Below, in pieces: positions 55,123-64,000 of a stretch of 64,000 nucleotides of DNA. The DNA is from Lasiodiplodia sp. COLG20 (lineage: Eukaryota > Ascomycota > Dothideomycetes > Botryosphaeriales > Botryosphaeriaceae). Positions within the stretch are counted from its first letter, which is position 1. Every line of letters starts with the position of its first letter. The notes under the pieces are model-generated. The model had not been told where the DNA came from, did not search any database, and was given only the letters and a program-made list of their open reading frames with translations. Location: the NCBI GenBank assembly GCA_009801085.1, contig VNWV01000008.1:682001-746000 (forward strand). Reading direction: 5' to 3'. Made by a program: the position numbers and the translations under genes.

Positions 55123-56541
55123 ATGTCCGACCACCCGCCCACCGCGCTCGCCATAGCGGCGCTGATGAACCCGCCGCCCGCCCCGCTCACCTGGAAGGAC
55201 TTCGAACCGCTGGCGGCCAAGTGCGCCGCGCTCGTTAGGCTTGAGAAGGACCATTTCAAGGCCAAAGCCTTCGCGACAAAATATTCGAACCGCCGCGCTG
55301 ATGACGGCGTTTTGGCTCTCTTCTACGACGGATCGGCCTCTGGCCAAATCCCTGCTGGTGTCACGCAGGCGCACCTGGGCGGCCAGGAGTCCACGATCAA
55401 GCCAGACAGCCGCAGGTGGACAAGCTCAAGCGTCGCATGCAGGAAGAACTCGACGGACAGCGAATGGCAGATGCGCGGCTACCCGACCCCTCTGCTCTTC
55501 AGCAACAACAACGCCGAGCTGGACGGCTTCTACCGGGCCATTGTTGCGGCACAGGAGCGGCTGGCAGTCGATTTCACCATCACCAAGCTGCTGATCTTCA
55601 CCGATGCCCAGACCCTCCTAAAGGTGATCCTGAAGATGCCAAAGAACCGTGAGTTGCCTAGTTGGGACTGGCCGCTCTTGTTCAAGGTCATGCAGAAGAT
55701 GGTGGAGCTTTCGGAGAACCCTAACGTTAAGGTCGAGTTCCACTGGCAGCCCGGACACCGTGGCGTAGAGGGAAACGAGAAGGCGGATTTCGCGGCCGGA
55801 CTCGCTCGCCCTGACAAGCTCTGGCCTGAGGCATATCCCACCGAGACCAGTACCTTGAACAGGTCAAGGAGGGTGGGAAATATGGCGGCTATGAGTACCT
55901 CAGAGCACTCTACCTCATCTCGGCAGTACGTGCAGCACCGCCAGTCACACAACTTGCAGAAGCATGCGAGGAACAGGATCCCCCAGCTTTCCCTGATGGA
56001 TGTCGAAAACCTGGATCCGGATGTCCCCATTCCCAGCATTGAAGATCCGGACGTCCCCATTCCTAGCATCGAGGATCCGGATGTTCCCGTTCCTAGCATT
56101 GAGGATCCAGACATCCCTATTCGCAGCGTCGAGGATCCAGATATCCCTATTCCCAGCGTTGAGGAAGATGACCATGGAAGCCAGAAGGACAATGAGGGGG
56201 CTAGAGACGAGCAGATGGAAGGAGAGAGCGATTCAGACTCGGACGGCGCCATACTCTCGGACCCTCTACTTGGCCCACTCCATCACGAGTTGGACAGGGG
56301 ATGGCGCGAAAGCCGACCTGAGAAGAAGACGAAGGAGCAGGACGACGAGGAGAAGAACCAGCAGCTGAAGAAGCTGGAGGAAGAGGAGCAGAAGCAGAAG
56401 GAGCTGGAGGAGGATGAGGAGCGGAAGAGGAAGGAGAAGGAGGATGATGAGGAGAGCTTCGAGGATCCCCTCTTTGGCTCACTCCTGCGCGTTTTGACCG
56501 AGCGTCGTGACAAGCTGCTCTATGGGGACATGCAGTTTTAG
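55123..56541 (+). CDS. Stand-alone RNase H-fold protein with peptide repeats and acidic coiled coil (second of two)
   Basis: An intronless gene of 472 residues. The RNase H fold spans about residues 60-230 with all four acidic positions: D69 (FYDGSAS), E132 (NNAELDGF), D161 (LIFTDAQ) and D222 (GNEKADFAAG), plus H212 in WQPGHRGVEG. A linker is followed by five tandem decapeptides of the type DPD[VI]P[IV]xS[IV]E (residues 297-346), encoded by a 30-bp minisatellite. A Lys/Glu coiled coil (about 395-450) precedes the last 20 residues. No reverse transcriptase accompanies it. The fold suggests cutting of RNA in RNA:DNA hybrids; the repeats and coil suggest protein contacts. It differs strongly from the protein at 0.5-1.7 kb, so the two are not a recent duplication. 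Confidence 0.8.
   Translation: MSDHPPTALAIAALMNPPPAPLTWKDFEPLAAKCAALVRLEKDHFKAKAFATKYSNRRADDGVLALFYDGSASGQIPAGVTQAHLGGQESTIKPDSRRWTSSSVACRKNSTDSEWQMRGYPTPLLFSNNNAELDGFYRAIVAAQERLAVDFTITKLLIFTDAQTLLKVILKMPKNRELPSWDWPLLFKVMQKMVELSENPNVKVEFHWQPGHRGVEGNEKADFAAGLARPDKLWPEAYPTETSTLNRSRRVGNMAAMSTSEHSTSSRQYVQHRQSHNLQKHARNRIPQLSLMDVENLDPDVPIPSIEDPDVPIPSIEDPDVPVPSIEDPDIPIRSVEDPDIPIPSVEEDDHGSQKDNEGARDEQMEGESDSDSDGAILSDPLLGPLHHELDRGWRESRPEKKTKEQDDEEKNQQLKKLEEEEQKQKELEEDEERKRKEKEDDEESFEDPLFGSLLRVLTERRDKLLYGDMQF
56011..56160 (+). repeat. Coding minisatellite, five 30-bp units
   Basis: Five consecutive 30-base units starting GAGGATCCGGA or a close variant, in frame within the RNase H-like gene. The units differ mostly at third positions, which suggests that the peptide is under selection. 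Confidence 0.92.
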
Positions 56542-59025
56542 CCGGATTGAGATGGCATACCTTGAAGGTTCACATCAAGCGAGTCCATGTTCTAAGGGCC
56601 TTGCTCTCACTTTACATTTCTTGCGCTGTCAGAGCAAGGGGTTGATAATGAAGATGATTCTCCGATAGAACTTTTCTATCAATGTCCTATTATACAGTAC
56701 ATTCGGAGCAAACGTCCATTTTGCATTAACAAGTGAATTGAAAGGCCACCGGTGCACATCCCAAACTTATAGTCTCCGATAGAATGCTGGCAGTCACCGA
56801 ATTGATAACCATCGCCAAATCAGACGGGTGGTACGTGCTTTGAATCTTGTATTGAGATGGGGGCGCAAGAAGGCCACAGTGACCGTAGTGCGGTCAACTA
56901 GGGGACTTCACTGACAAGTAAACCACGGCGAAGACAGTTCGCCGGGTAATATATAGATGTATTGAGTCAGCTTCCCTGCCAGTCCTTTTACATCACATGC
57001 GCTAAAAGCGCTGATCGTAGGTTTCTACCATCCGGCCAGTGTCAATCTTATGCGTAGGTGCAATATTGAGTTGCCATGGTCCGTGCTGCCGTCGACCAAG
57101 TCATCTAGTCCAGCGCCAATCCATTCCCCCGGCGCGGTCGATGCAGTCAGGCGACAAGAGGCACCTTTCGTATGCTTGTCAGGGTTCCTCGCCGAAGCAT
57201 GTTTGATGTAGCGCGCGCGCATGCTCGCGTTGACGAGCGTCGGCCATGATGTCCGGGTCGGGAGAGGTGGAGGTGAGGGCCTTGGTGTGGATGAGGAGGC
57301 TGGAAAGCTTGCAGGTGAGGAAGGCTGGGTGGAGCAATGAAAGTAGTTGCGGGTGGCTGGGCTGGGCTGGTTGCGTGGGCCTGGCTCGAGGTTGTCGTGG
57401 CTGAAGGAGACAGTGTCCTGTGTGTTCGTGGAGGACGGGGCATTTGGGCCCGCTTTCGAGATTTTTGTCTTCGTTCTCGGCGCGGGTATTGTCCTGGGTG
57501 TCGTGTCCGCCGTCGTGGCTAAGCTTCGTGGAGGGCAAGACGTCCGAAGCGACTACACTGCTCCGAACAGAACACCATGGAGCCCACAAATTCCTCAGGT
57601 ACTATTCTCTGGGAGCATTCTATGACACCATTGCTATAGTGCTATCGAAGTAAGACCTCCTGCTGGAGTTCTGTACAAGAATGAACAAGGCATTGTTCCT
57701 GTTGTGGCGGGCGATTCCGCCACGAGCAAGAAGACGACAATGCTCACTAACAAATGTAGGATCCAAATACCATGCGCATGGTATGAGAAACCTTTGGGTT
57801 CATAAAGCGCCTGAATGGAAAATTGCTTGCCGTTAATGCGTATATGTTAGGAGGCATTTGTTGTGCTAGGGCATGGGGAAAGGCAGCATCTCATACTGCA
57901 TTATCCCCACGGTCAAGCCAGAAAGGACTGACTGTGGGAACAGAGCTCAAAAAAAAAAAAAAAAGGGCAAAAAGAAGGGGGAATCGAACTTGAAACCCTT
58001 GAGAGATGTTGCTACAATAATGGCCGGAACCCAGTCTGAACATCCAAGCAGCCGGCGCCACTAGTTCGGGGATTTCGCTATGGTACACTAATTTCGCCCT
58101 TGACCGGGATTTGTAGTGGCAGAATGGCTCACTTAATGGCCTTATATACATGCCTTTTGCTCACCCGCATAACGCGTCCCCGAGCAGCGCGTCCGCGCGC
58201 ATTTCTCAGCGCCTTCTTGTCCGACAGAGCTATCCGCGCCAATTCCGGTCTCGCATAAAATGCAGTTCATCTCTGTAAATCAACTTTCTTCTATCTGTGA
58301 TGTTGGCTGTCTTTATTACCGCTGCCACCACCACCACCGCTGCATCACTGACCTGCTGCCACTCCCTCTTCTTTTTCTGCCTTTTTTTTTTTATAAAGTG
58401 GCATAAATTCTATCGAATTTGCTCTCAAAATGGAAATATATTCTAATAGCATATGAATGGTGAGTCCCATTGTGAGCCACCCATTTCTTTCGACTCTCAT
58501 CTGTAAGGGTTGGATCATGTAAGACCCAGATACAGCGTGGAGGCCGCCTACCGCCGCCTCTATCAAAATTATGTCACACAATGTTTCAATCGAATTGTAA
58601 CCATTAGGATACCGAGCCAAATTAACTCGAGCCGGGACTGCCGTCCAATACTGACGCCAATCTGGGAAAATCGACCCACTTTCATGCGTGAGTCAGCATT
58701 GACACTTGTACGATGCCCGAATTGGGAAAAATGTAAGCCCTACTCCGGGCGTCGAATAAATTTCAACAGTGGTGAGCCTCTGTACTACCGTCGCAGACCA
58801 AGGAGGAGCTAAGACTGATGGGTGAGCATGTAATGTAGCACAGAAGTCTGTAATGCTGCTTCGTGGCCTGCCAAATGGGACAAGTTTGTTCGTGATCAGC
58901 TGCATGACCCCGGGAATGTGAGACACTTCAGCTCTTGGCCATGCACGTCCCCCACACTCAGCGTGATACATACTTATACTCTGGCCCCCTCTGTTTCGCT
59001 CCTTCTCCCACGCCCTGCGCCCAGA
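56542..59025. other. Long intergenic region
   Basis: No supportable gene. A 16-A run lies at 57,949-57,964, beside a minus-strand sequence resembling a Pol III B box. A minus-strand frame beginning near 57,249 (MADARQREHARAL) is too short to call. The AT-rich part at 58,380-58,440 is featureless. Confidence 0.35.
57949..57964. repeat. Homopolymer A tract, 16 nt
   Basis: An uninterrupted A run on the plus strand (T run on the minus strand). Confidence 0.9.
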
Positions 59026-59875
59026 ATGAGGGACAACTCGTCGACAACATGCTACAGCGCCGATGGTACAGCGAAGAAGCGCACGCATACACCGTGCGAC
59101 CAGGCTTCGGCCTATTCAATGTGCTGCCACAACTTCGCAGAAGGTGGCTGGTCGCCCGACTGGTGCCTACCGAACGGACTTTGTGCCAACAACGACCAAG
59201 TCGCTCCAGAAGATGAAGGCAAGCAAGGCTTTTGGATCGAATCATGCACGGATCCAACATGGAATGATCCGGCATGTAAGGATATGAAAATATTCATAAA
59301 TTCCTGCTACCAGGTGGGCTCCTCTTGAATGGCGCAATGTCACAGTCTAAAGAGCGCGACAGGACGACGCTGGCAATTGCGAATTGGCGTATTGTCCAGA
59401 TACAGAGACATACTGCTGCGGAAGGAGCAAACTTCTTCGGGACTGCTGTTCGAGTGACTACGACGAGCGTACTGTTTTCTCCACCAGCATTCCGTACGCG
59501 AGAGTGGTCAACATGACTACAACCATTTCAGGCGAGGTTGTCACAACGTCTATTCCAACACTGGTATCGGCCGCAGCGACTTCCACTACCCTTGCAAGCC
59601 CCACCACCGTCTCAACTTCTACAGGTGATTCCGGCCTCTCGGCTGCTGCCGGGGCTGGAATCGGTGTTGGAGCTGCATTGGGAGCCGTTGCGTTGCCGCT
59701 CTTGGGCCTTTTATTGTGGCAGCGATCACGAAAAAAGAGGTCTCATCTTGAACTCCATGAAGCACCTCCTCCCGAAAGATTCGAAATGGAATCGTCTCCT
59801 GTCCAGGAACTGAGTGGACGACCACAGCCACATGAGCTGGGAGGAAAGGCAACCCCGCATCAACTCGCGCCGTAG
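59026..59875 (+). CDS. Cys-rich single-span membrane protein of filamentous fungi
   Basis: Exons 59026-59313 and 59363-59875 give 266 residues. The ectodomain carries more than a dozen cysteines in the pattern of a common fungal family: CYSADGT, YSMCCHN, WCLPNGLC, ESCTDPTW, CELAYCPD, YCCG and DCCS. A Ser/Thr-rich stalk (about 140-185) leads to a single helix (AAGAGIGVGAALGAVALPLLGLLLW) followed by RSRKKRS and a Pro/Glu-rich cytosolic tail. It is probably a plasma-membrane sensor or wall-linked protein of unknown function. Odd point: no signal peptide precedes the cysteine domain at this ATG, so a 5' exon may be missing from my model. Confidence 0.78.
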
Positions 59876-60606
59876 TCATTTGGAGTCCGTTCCAGCACAG
59901 CTTTAGGAGTACAGGAACTGAGGATTTTGAAAAAAATTTCCCGTTCAGTTCGTTATTATCAGGCTTTCTCTTTGAAGAACTTTAGGGTACTAATTTTCAT
60001 TTTTGCCTTTACTTTAATGCTTCTCATGATCTGAAGTTCTTTCCCCTCGACATCATAGCATATCGGCATCTTTTTACGTAGTGGTTTTTCTTTTTTTTTT
60101 TTTGTTTAGGTTTCCAATATCAGTTCTCCGTAGCCCAGTTCCTCTCAAACTTATACATATGCCGAACAGGATAGTATCTGTATCCTGAGCATGTTAACGC
60201 ATTCTCCGTAGGTGTTTTTTCTTTTTGCTTTTCAGATGACGTTCACCGTCAGCCAACTCATCCTCAACCCCACAGAATTCCTTCTCGGAATAGAGCTAAA
60301 CCAATTCGAGTCCAATTACGGCAGAAATGGTGGCACAATTCAAGATCGACCTGCATTCTTATCGTTCCTGATGATCCAAAGCCCCAAGACAGGCTTCTCT
60401 CGGATTAGTGCTGACCATAGACACAGCCACAGCGGAGTTACTGGAGTTAGTTCTCGACGCCATTCGGGGTGCCGGCCAACGGAGTTAGCATCCACCGAAC
60501 GGAGTTAATATATTGAACTACATAAAAGAGATCCGAATACACTAACACAAGCAGTAAATACCACAGCTCTCATAAACTCTCGAATTCCAATCTTCCCACA
60601 GCAACA
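59876..60606. other. Intergenic with TF-like motif cluster
   Basis: AT-rich 3' flank, with a long pyrimidine tract near 60,080-60,110, then the promoter of the NmrA-like gene. That promoter contains four copies of [CT]GGAGTTA and a TATA-like CATAAAAG at about 60,530. Confidence 0.5.
60433..60507 (+). promoter_or_regulatory. Cluster of four [CT]GGAGTTA motifs upstream of the NmrA-like gene
   Basis: CGGAGTTA begins at 60433, 60480 and 60500; TGGAGTTA begins at 60442. They lie 100 to 175 bases before the ATG. CGG half-sites are typical of Zn2Cys6 regulators, but this exact motif is not one I can assign. Confidence 0.6.
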
Positions 60607-61616
60607 ATGGCCATCCTCGTCACCGGCGGCACAGCCAAAACCTCAGTGCGCCTCGGCGCCATCCTGCGCGACACCAACACTCCATTCGTAATGGCCGCTC
60701 GCCGCCCCGACGCCGTTCCTACCGGCATGCCCAAAGTCAAGTTCGACTGGTACGACAAATCGACGTGGAGCGCGCCGTTCGACCACGCCTTCCCCAGCGG
60801 CGAGGCCATCACGGCCGCCTACATCGTGCTCGGCGGCGACTTCAGCGTCGTCGCGGCGGCAAACGACTTCATCGACTATGCCGTCAAGGAGCACGGCGTC
60901 AAGCGCTTCGTCATGTGCGGCGGCGGCTCGAGCGAGCCCGGCACCGCCATGGCGGGCGAGGTCTGGCAGCACATGATCGACGTCGGTGTCGAGCATTGCG
61001 TGCTGAAGCCGACGTGGTTCATGGGTGAGTGGAGCCCTTTTTTTTTTTAGCCCCCATGCCTAAAGCAGGATCTGACGAGAGAATCGTCCACACGCAGATA
61101 ACTTCTCCGAGGGCTGGCACCTGCAGGAGATCCGGACCGAAGGCAAGCTGCACACGGCCACGGGCAACGGCAGGATCCCCTTCATCAGCGCCAAGGACAT
61201 TGCTGCCATGGCGGCCAAGCTGCTCACGACGGCGGGCAAGCTGAAGTCCAACCGCCACCGCGTCACCGGGCCGGAGAAGCTGACGTACGATGAGGTACGT
61301 GCTCTCTCTCGCTTCTCCACTCCTGCAACTCCACTTTCTGACTAATGCATTCCTTCTGCAGATCACCGAGAAGCTGAGCAAGGGCATTGGGCGGAAAGTT
61401 GAGCACGTGAAGATGTCGGAGGAGGACAGGAGGCAGAACTTCCTTAAGAACGGATTGCCGGAATACTGGGCCAACTACCTGGCCATGACCGAGGCGAATG
61501 CCGCTAGAAATGAAAGCGACGGGCAGATACAGACTGACGAGCTGGAGTTGATCACTGGCAGCAAGGGCCAGACCTTTGACGAGTTTGTGGAAGAGAACAA
61601 GGCTATCTGGCAATAA
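60607..61616 (+). CDS. NmrA-like NAD(P)-binding oxidoreductase (EasG/FgaFS-type family)
   Basis: Exons 60607-61024, 61098-61294 and 61362-61616 give 289 residues. A Rossmann motif begins the protein (ILVTGGTAKTSVRLGAIL), followed by the AARRP turn that often selects NADP. Family segments seen are VKRFVMCGGGSS, CVLKPTWFMDNFSEG, GKLHTATGNGRIPFISAKD and HRVTGPEKLTYDEI. The C-terminal EFVEENKAIW is like the tail of the ergot-alkaloid cluster protein A/EasG group. It may reduce an imine or similar group, but no ergot or other biosynthetic cluster is nearby, so the substrate is unknown. Cytosolic. Its promoter holds a cluster of four repeated motifs. Confidence 0.9.
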
Positions 61617-61715
61617 GTGTACAGAAGCAGCTATCAAGTAGGGGATTTGTTCTTAAAATTTAGTAGGACATGGATATTACTAGTAGCTTCTTACTGAGAT
61701 ACGAGACATCAGCCG
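61617..61715. other. Short convergent gap
   Basis: Fewer than 100 bases separate the convergent NmrA-like and acidic-protein stop codons. Overlapping 3' UTRs are likely. Confidence 0.5.
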
Positions 61716-64000
61716 CTAAACAATATATGGCTCCAAATCGCAATCATCATCCACATCAAACCTCTCCACCTTATCGTCCAAACGACCCATGCCCCTGTTC
61801 TCCGGCAGCCGCACCCCGCACGCTGACCCAGCCCACCCACCCAGATCCTCCTTCTCCCTCAGATACACGCCAACTGGCAACACAGCCCGCCCTTCCAGCC
61901 CCTGCACCCCTTCAAACTTCGGCTCATCTGAAGCCGCATCCGCCCGATGTCCGGCAGCGTCCTCCCCGTGATTGTTGTAGAAGTTTCTGTCATACGCGTT
62001 GTCGCTGTGTCTCATGCCGCGGTGACCCAGCGGCTTTGCGGGCGCCAGTGTCTCGGAGCCGATCAGCACGCGCGCAGCAGCTGTTGCCGATGCTGAATTC
62101 CCCCCTACGGATGTTGTTCCTGGAAAGAAGCGCACGCTCCGTGCGGCGGCCGTGGAGGGCAAGAAGACCGTCTCGCGCGGCTCGGCGAGGACGAGGTCGG
62201 CGCCCTCGTTATCATCACCGTGTTGGCCTGATACATCATCCGCCGCCGCTGTCGAAGATGAAGGTGGTGGAGAGTGCATCTTCTCCTTCGGAAAATGCAG
62301 GGGGAAGAGGCGCACGCGATGCACGCGCACCATTCTCGCGCTTTGCGTTACGTACAGGTGTTCCGGCGTCCAGATGATGGCGAAAGGCAAGCGGGTGACG
62401 GGCAGCGAGCGGACTGCCTGGAGGGCGAGCTTGGCGCGGTGGATCTGTGTGGGCGGGGTGCGCGTGGGCTTGGTTGGGTCGAGGCGGTAGGTTGAGAGGA
62501 AGAGGGAGAGGTGGAGGGGGTCTGGGGCGGGGGCTTCTTTGGAGTTGGCGGTGTTGTTGTTGGTGTCCTTCTTCCTTTTCTCCTCTTTCACGGCTCTCCT
62601 CTGTTTGCGCTGGTCCCGGCGGCTGAGCGGATTGCGGTGCGCTTCCAGCGTGGCGATGTGCAGGTATCGGCTGTCAGGGGAGAAGTGGCATTTGATGAAG
62701 ACTTGGCGCGTCATTGACGTGGTGGGACGGAGCTTGCGCGTGAAAAAGTGTTTCCTTTCGTAGTCGAGAAACAGCACAGTGCTCGGTCCCAGGGGCCACA
62801 CTACCAGCGGTAGGGATGGATGGATGGCGGGAGGTGAGTCGTAAAGAGGTAGATGTAGGGGCTGGCGCAGGCGTATGAGACGCTTCATTCCCGAAGCGGA
62901 TGTGCTGAATACTTGAATGGAAGCCTGCAAGTCTGGCTCGGTCTGCTTCTTGAGCCTCGTGGTTCGTATATAGGCGAGAAAGGCCCGACCCATTCCTCCT
63001 TCATCACTTTCACTGTCATCCAGTGCGACGTATGCCTCGTCCGCATCTGAGTCGTCATCGTGGTACCCTTTGCGGAAGCGAGCAAAAGGATTGGCACCGA
63101 GGTCGCTTCCACTACTGACTTCCGACTCTGTCTCCTCTGATTCGTCATCTGTCGACGATTCGCTCTCGGAACTCCCGCCATACCCCTTGAAAATATCCAA
63201 GATATTTTCATCCTCCAGCTCATCGCTTTGCTCAGTTGACGCCTCGCTCCAACTTTCGTTCACGGAGCTCCAGCTGTCTTCGGAGCTGGCTGATGAGATT
63301 TCATCATCATCAGTACTTGTATCCGACTCTTCGGTGTCGGAAGAACTGTCATCTCCACTCTTAGACTGCGCTCTCGCAAACAAAGTGACGAGGTCCTGGA
63401 CAGGATCTTCAGTGCTGCTGCTTTCGGCATCTAGTTTGGTGCTGTTCCGACGACTGGCAAAGACGAGCAGTCCTGGACGCGAAGCGAACTCTTCGAAATA
63501 CGCAGGTGCCTGATCTTCCTCCCCACTTTTAGGCGGCTGAACCTTGAAGTCTCCCTCCTGATCCTGTAGAAAGACTGAGGACCCGATGCGAAGGCAGCGG
63601 CCACCCTCTTCAAACGCTATTGGCTTCGCTCTACTATGTCTTGCCCTCGTGTCGCCGCCTTCGAGTCTGAGGTAAAGTGGCCAGTGCGATTCCTCTCCAA
63701 CCTCGATAAACTGCCTTTTGTAGAGGAATGGCTGTTCTAAGTTTCTTAGGTGCCACGTTTCGCAGGTATATTGGAGATGAGAAGCGGTGGTGCGAGAGCT
63801 ATGCAGTCATCATGCATCAGTACGGGTTGCCCATTACACGCTTGATTGGATACTTACGCAAATTGCAGCACATGAACAACATCTCCAGCATTTGAATAAC
63901 CCTCGTAGCACTGACGTGTGATTTTGATGCCAGCTAGGTCACCACTGCTTAGTTTGAAGCTGACGTACCGGCTCTGCAACCGAGACATGAAATTTTCTTT
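61716..64000 (-). CDS. Large acidic Ser-rich protein, 5' end outside the window
   Basis: Two exons are visible, 64000-63858 and 63798-61716, joined in phase; the gene continues beyond the right edge. The visible part is about 740 residues. It begins with a folded-looking region (YVSFKLSSGDLAGIKITRQ, then GDVVHVLQFA and WHLRNLEQPFLYKRQFIEV). A long acidic stretch follows, with dozens of Ser, Asp and Glu in runs (SSSDTEESDTSTDDDE style). The C-terminal half mixes hydrophobic blocks (SLPLVVWPLGPSTVLFL, FIKCHFSPDSRYLHIATLE) that recall beta-propeller blades. The last residues are DDDCDLEPYIV. No domain is identified with confidence. Acidic Ser tracts of this kind are frequent in nuclear or nucleolar proteins, which is only a compositional hint. 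Confidence 0.8.

Noticed and set aside
57025..57589. Overlapping minus-strand frames with a start near 57,249
   Set aside because: The first product would be 22 residues, and no intron joins it to a longer conserved frame.
57965..58060. tRNA gene on the minus strand
   Set aside because: The B box is good, but the T stem cannot pair and no A box or acceptor stem is found. Kept only as a low-interest finding.
59876..61616. Secondary-metabolite cluster around the NmrA-like gene and the dioxygenase at 48.7-50.1 kb
   Set aside because: The two are 10 kb apart with unrelated genes between, and no backbone synthase, P450 or regulator is present.
1..64000. CRISPR array, prophage, insertion sequence or virus-derived locus
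   Set aside because: No regularly spaced repeats, integrase, transposase or capsid-like protein was seen. The RNase H-like proteins are the only possible retroelement traces.

Overview
This is a nuclear contig from a filamentous ascomycete (Pezizomycotina). The evidence is short GT-AG introns of roughly 40 to 140 bases throughout, genes on both strands without operons, and families typical of these fungi: a HET-domain protein, a Pth11-like rhodopsin-fold receptor, a DUF6536 membrane protein, NudC, an AP180 clathrin adaptor and a yeast-type mitochondrial aspartyl-tRNA synthetase. A Dothideomycete is plausible but I cannot fix the class from sequence alone. There is no CRISPR array, no prokaryotic gene structure and no viral genome.

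Layout. 0.5-6.9 kb: a stand-alone RNase H-fold protein, a PPPY-containing protein with a glycine-rich tail like that of fungal sterol glucosyltransferases, and a DUF6536 membrane protein, all on the minus strand. 8-14.2 kb: a cytochrome b5/acyl-CoA dehydrogenase fusion divergent from a zinc alcohol dehydrogenase, then a small cupin protein. 16.5-27.4 kb: a secreted GH92 mannosidase, a Kha1-type K+/H+ antiporter and a seven-helix receptor-like protein, all plus strand. 27.8-36.2 kb: a HET-domain protein and a full-length Ste6/MDR-type ABC exporter, minus strand.

36.7-50.1 kb is the housekeeping core: a PBDC1/Ypl225w-family protein, an AP180-type adaptor divergent from nudC, mitochondrial AspRS, a secreted lysozyme-like protein, the Swp1/ribophorin II subunit of oligosaccharyltransferase, and a 2-oxoglutarate/Fe(II) dioxygenase. 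51.4-64 kb: an ACS-family MFS permease, a second stand-alone RNase H-fold protein with a coding 30-bp minisatellite, a Cys-rich single-span membrane protein, an NmrA-like oxidoreductase, and a large acidic Ser-rich protein running off the right edge.

I assembled exon structures by reading splice sites. For the spliced genes marked with high confidence, the exon lengths sum to a multiple of three and give an uninterrupted frame. The genes look like independent loci. The only arrangements suggesting shared control are divergent pairs: nudC/AP180 (about 290 bp apart), ACAD/ADH, and dioxygenase/MFS.

The most unusual signals are: two reading frames that continue in phase past a single stop codon (GH92 into a membrane anchor; the HET protein N-terminus), a pair of RNase H-fold proteins without reverse transcriptase, a cluster of four [CT]GGAGTTA motifs upstream of the NmrA-like gene, a stop-ridden coding-like relic at 44.3-44.9 kb, and a GC-AG intron in the AP180 gene.
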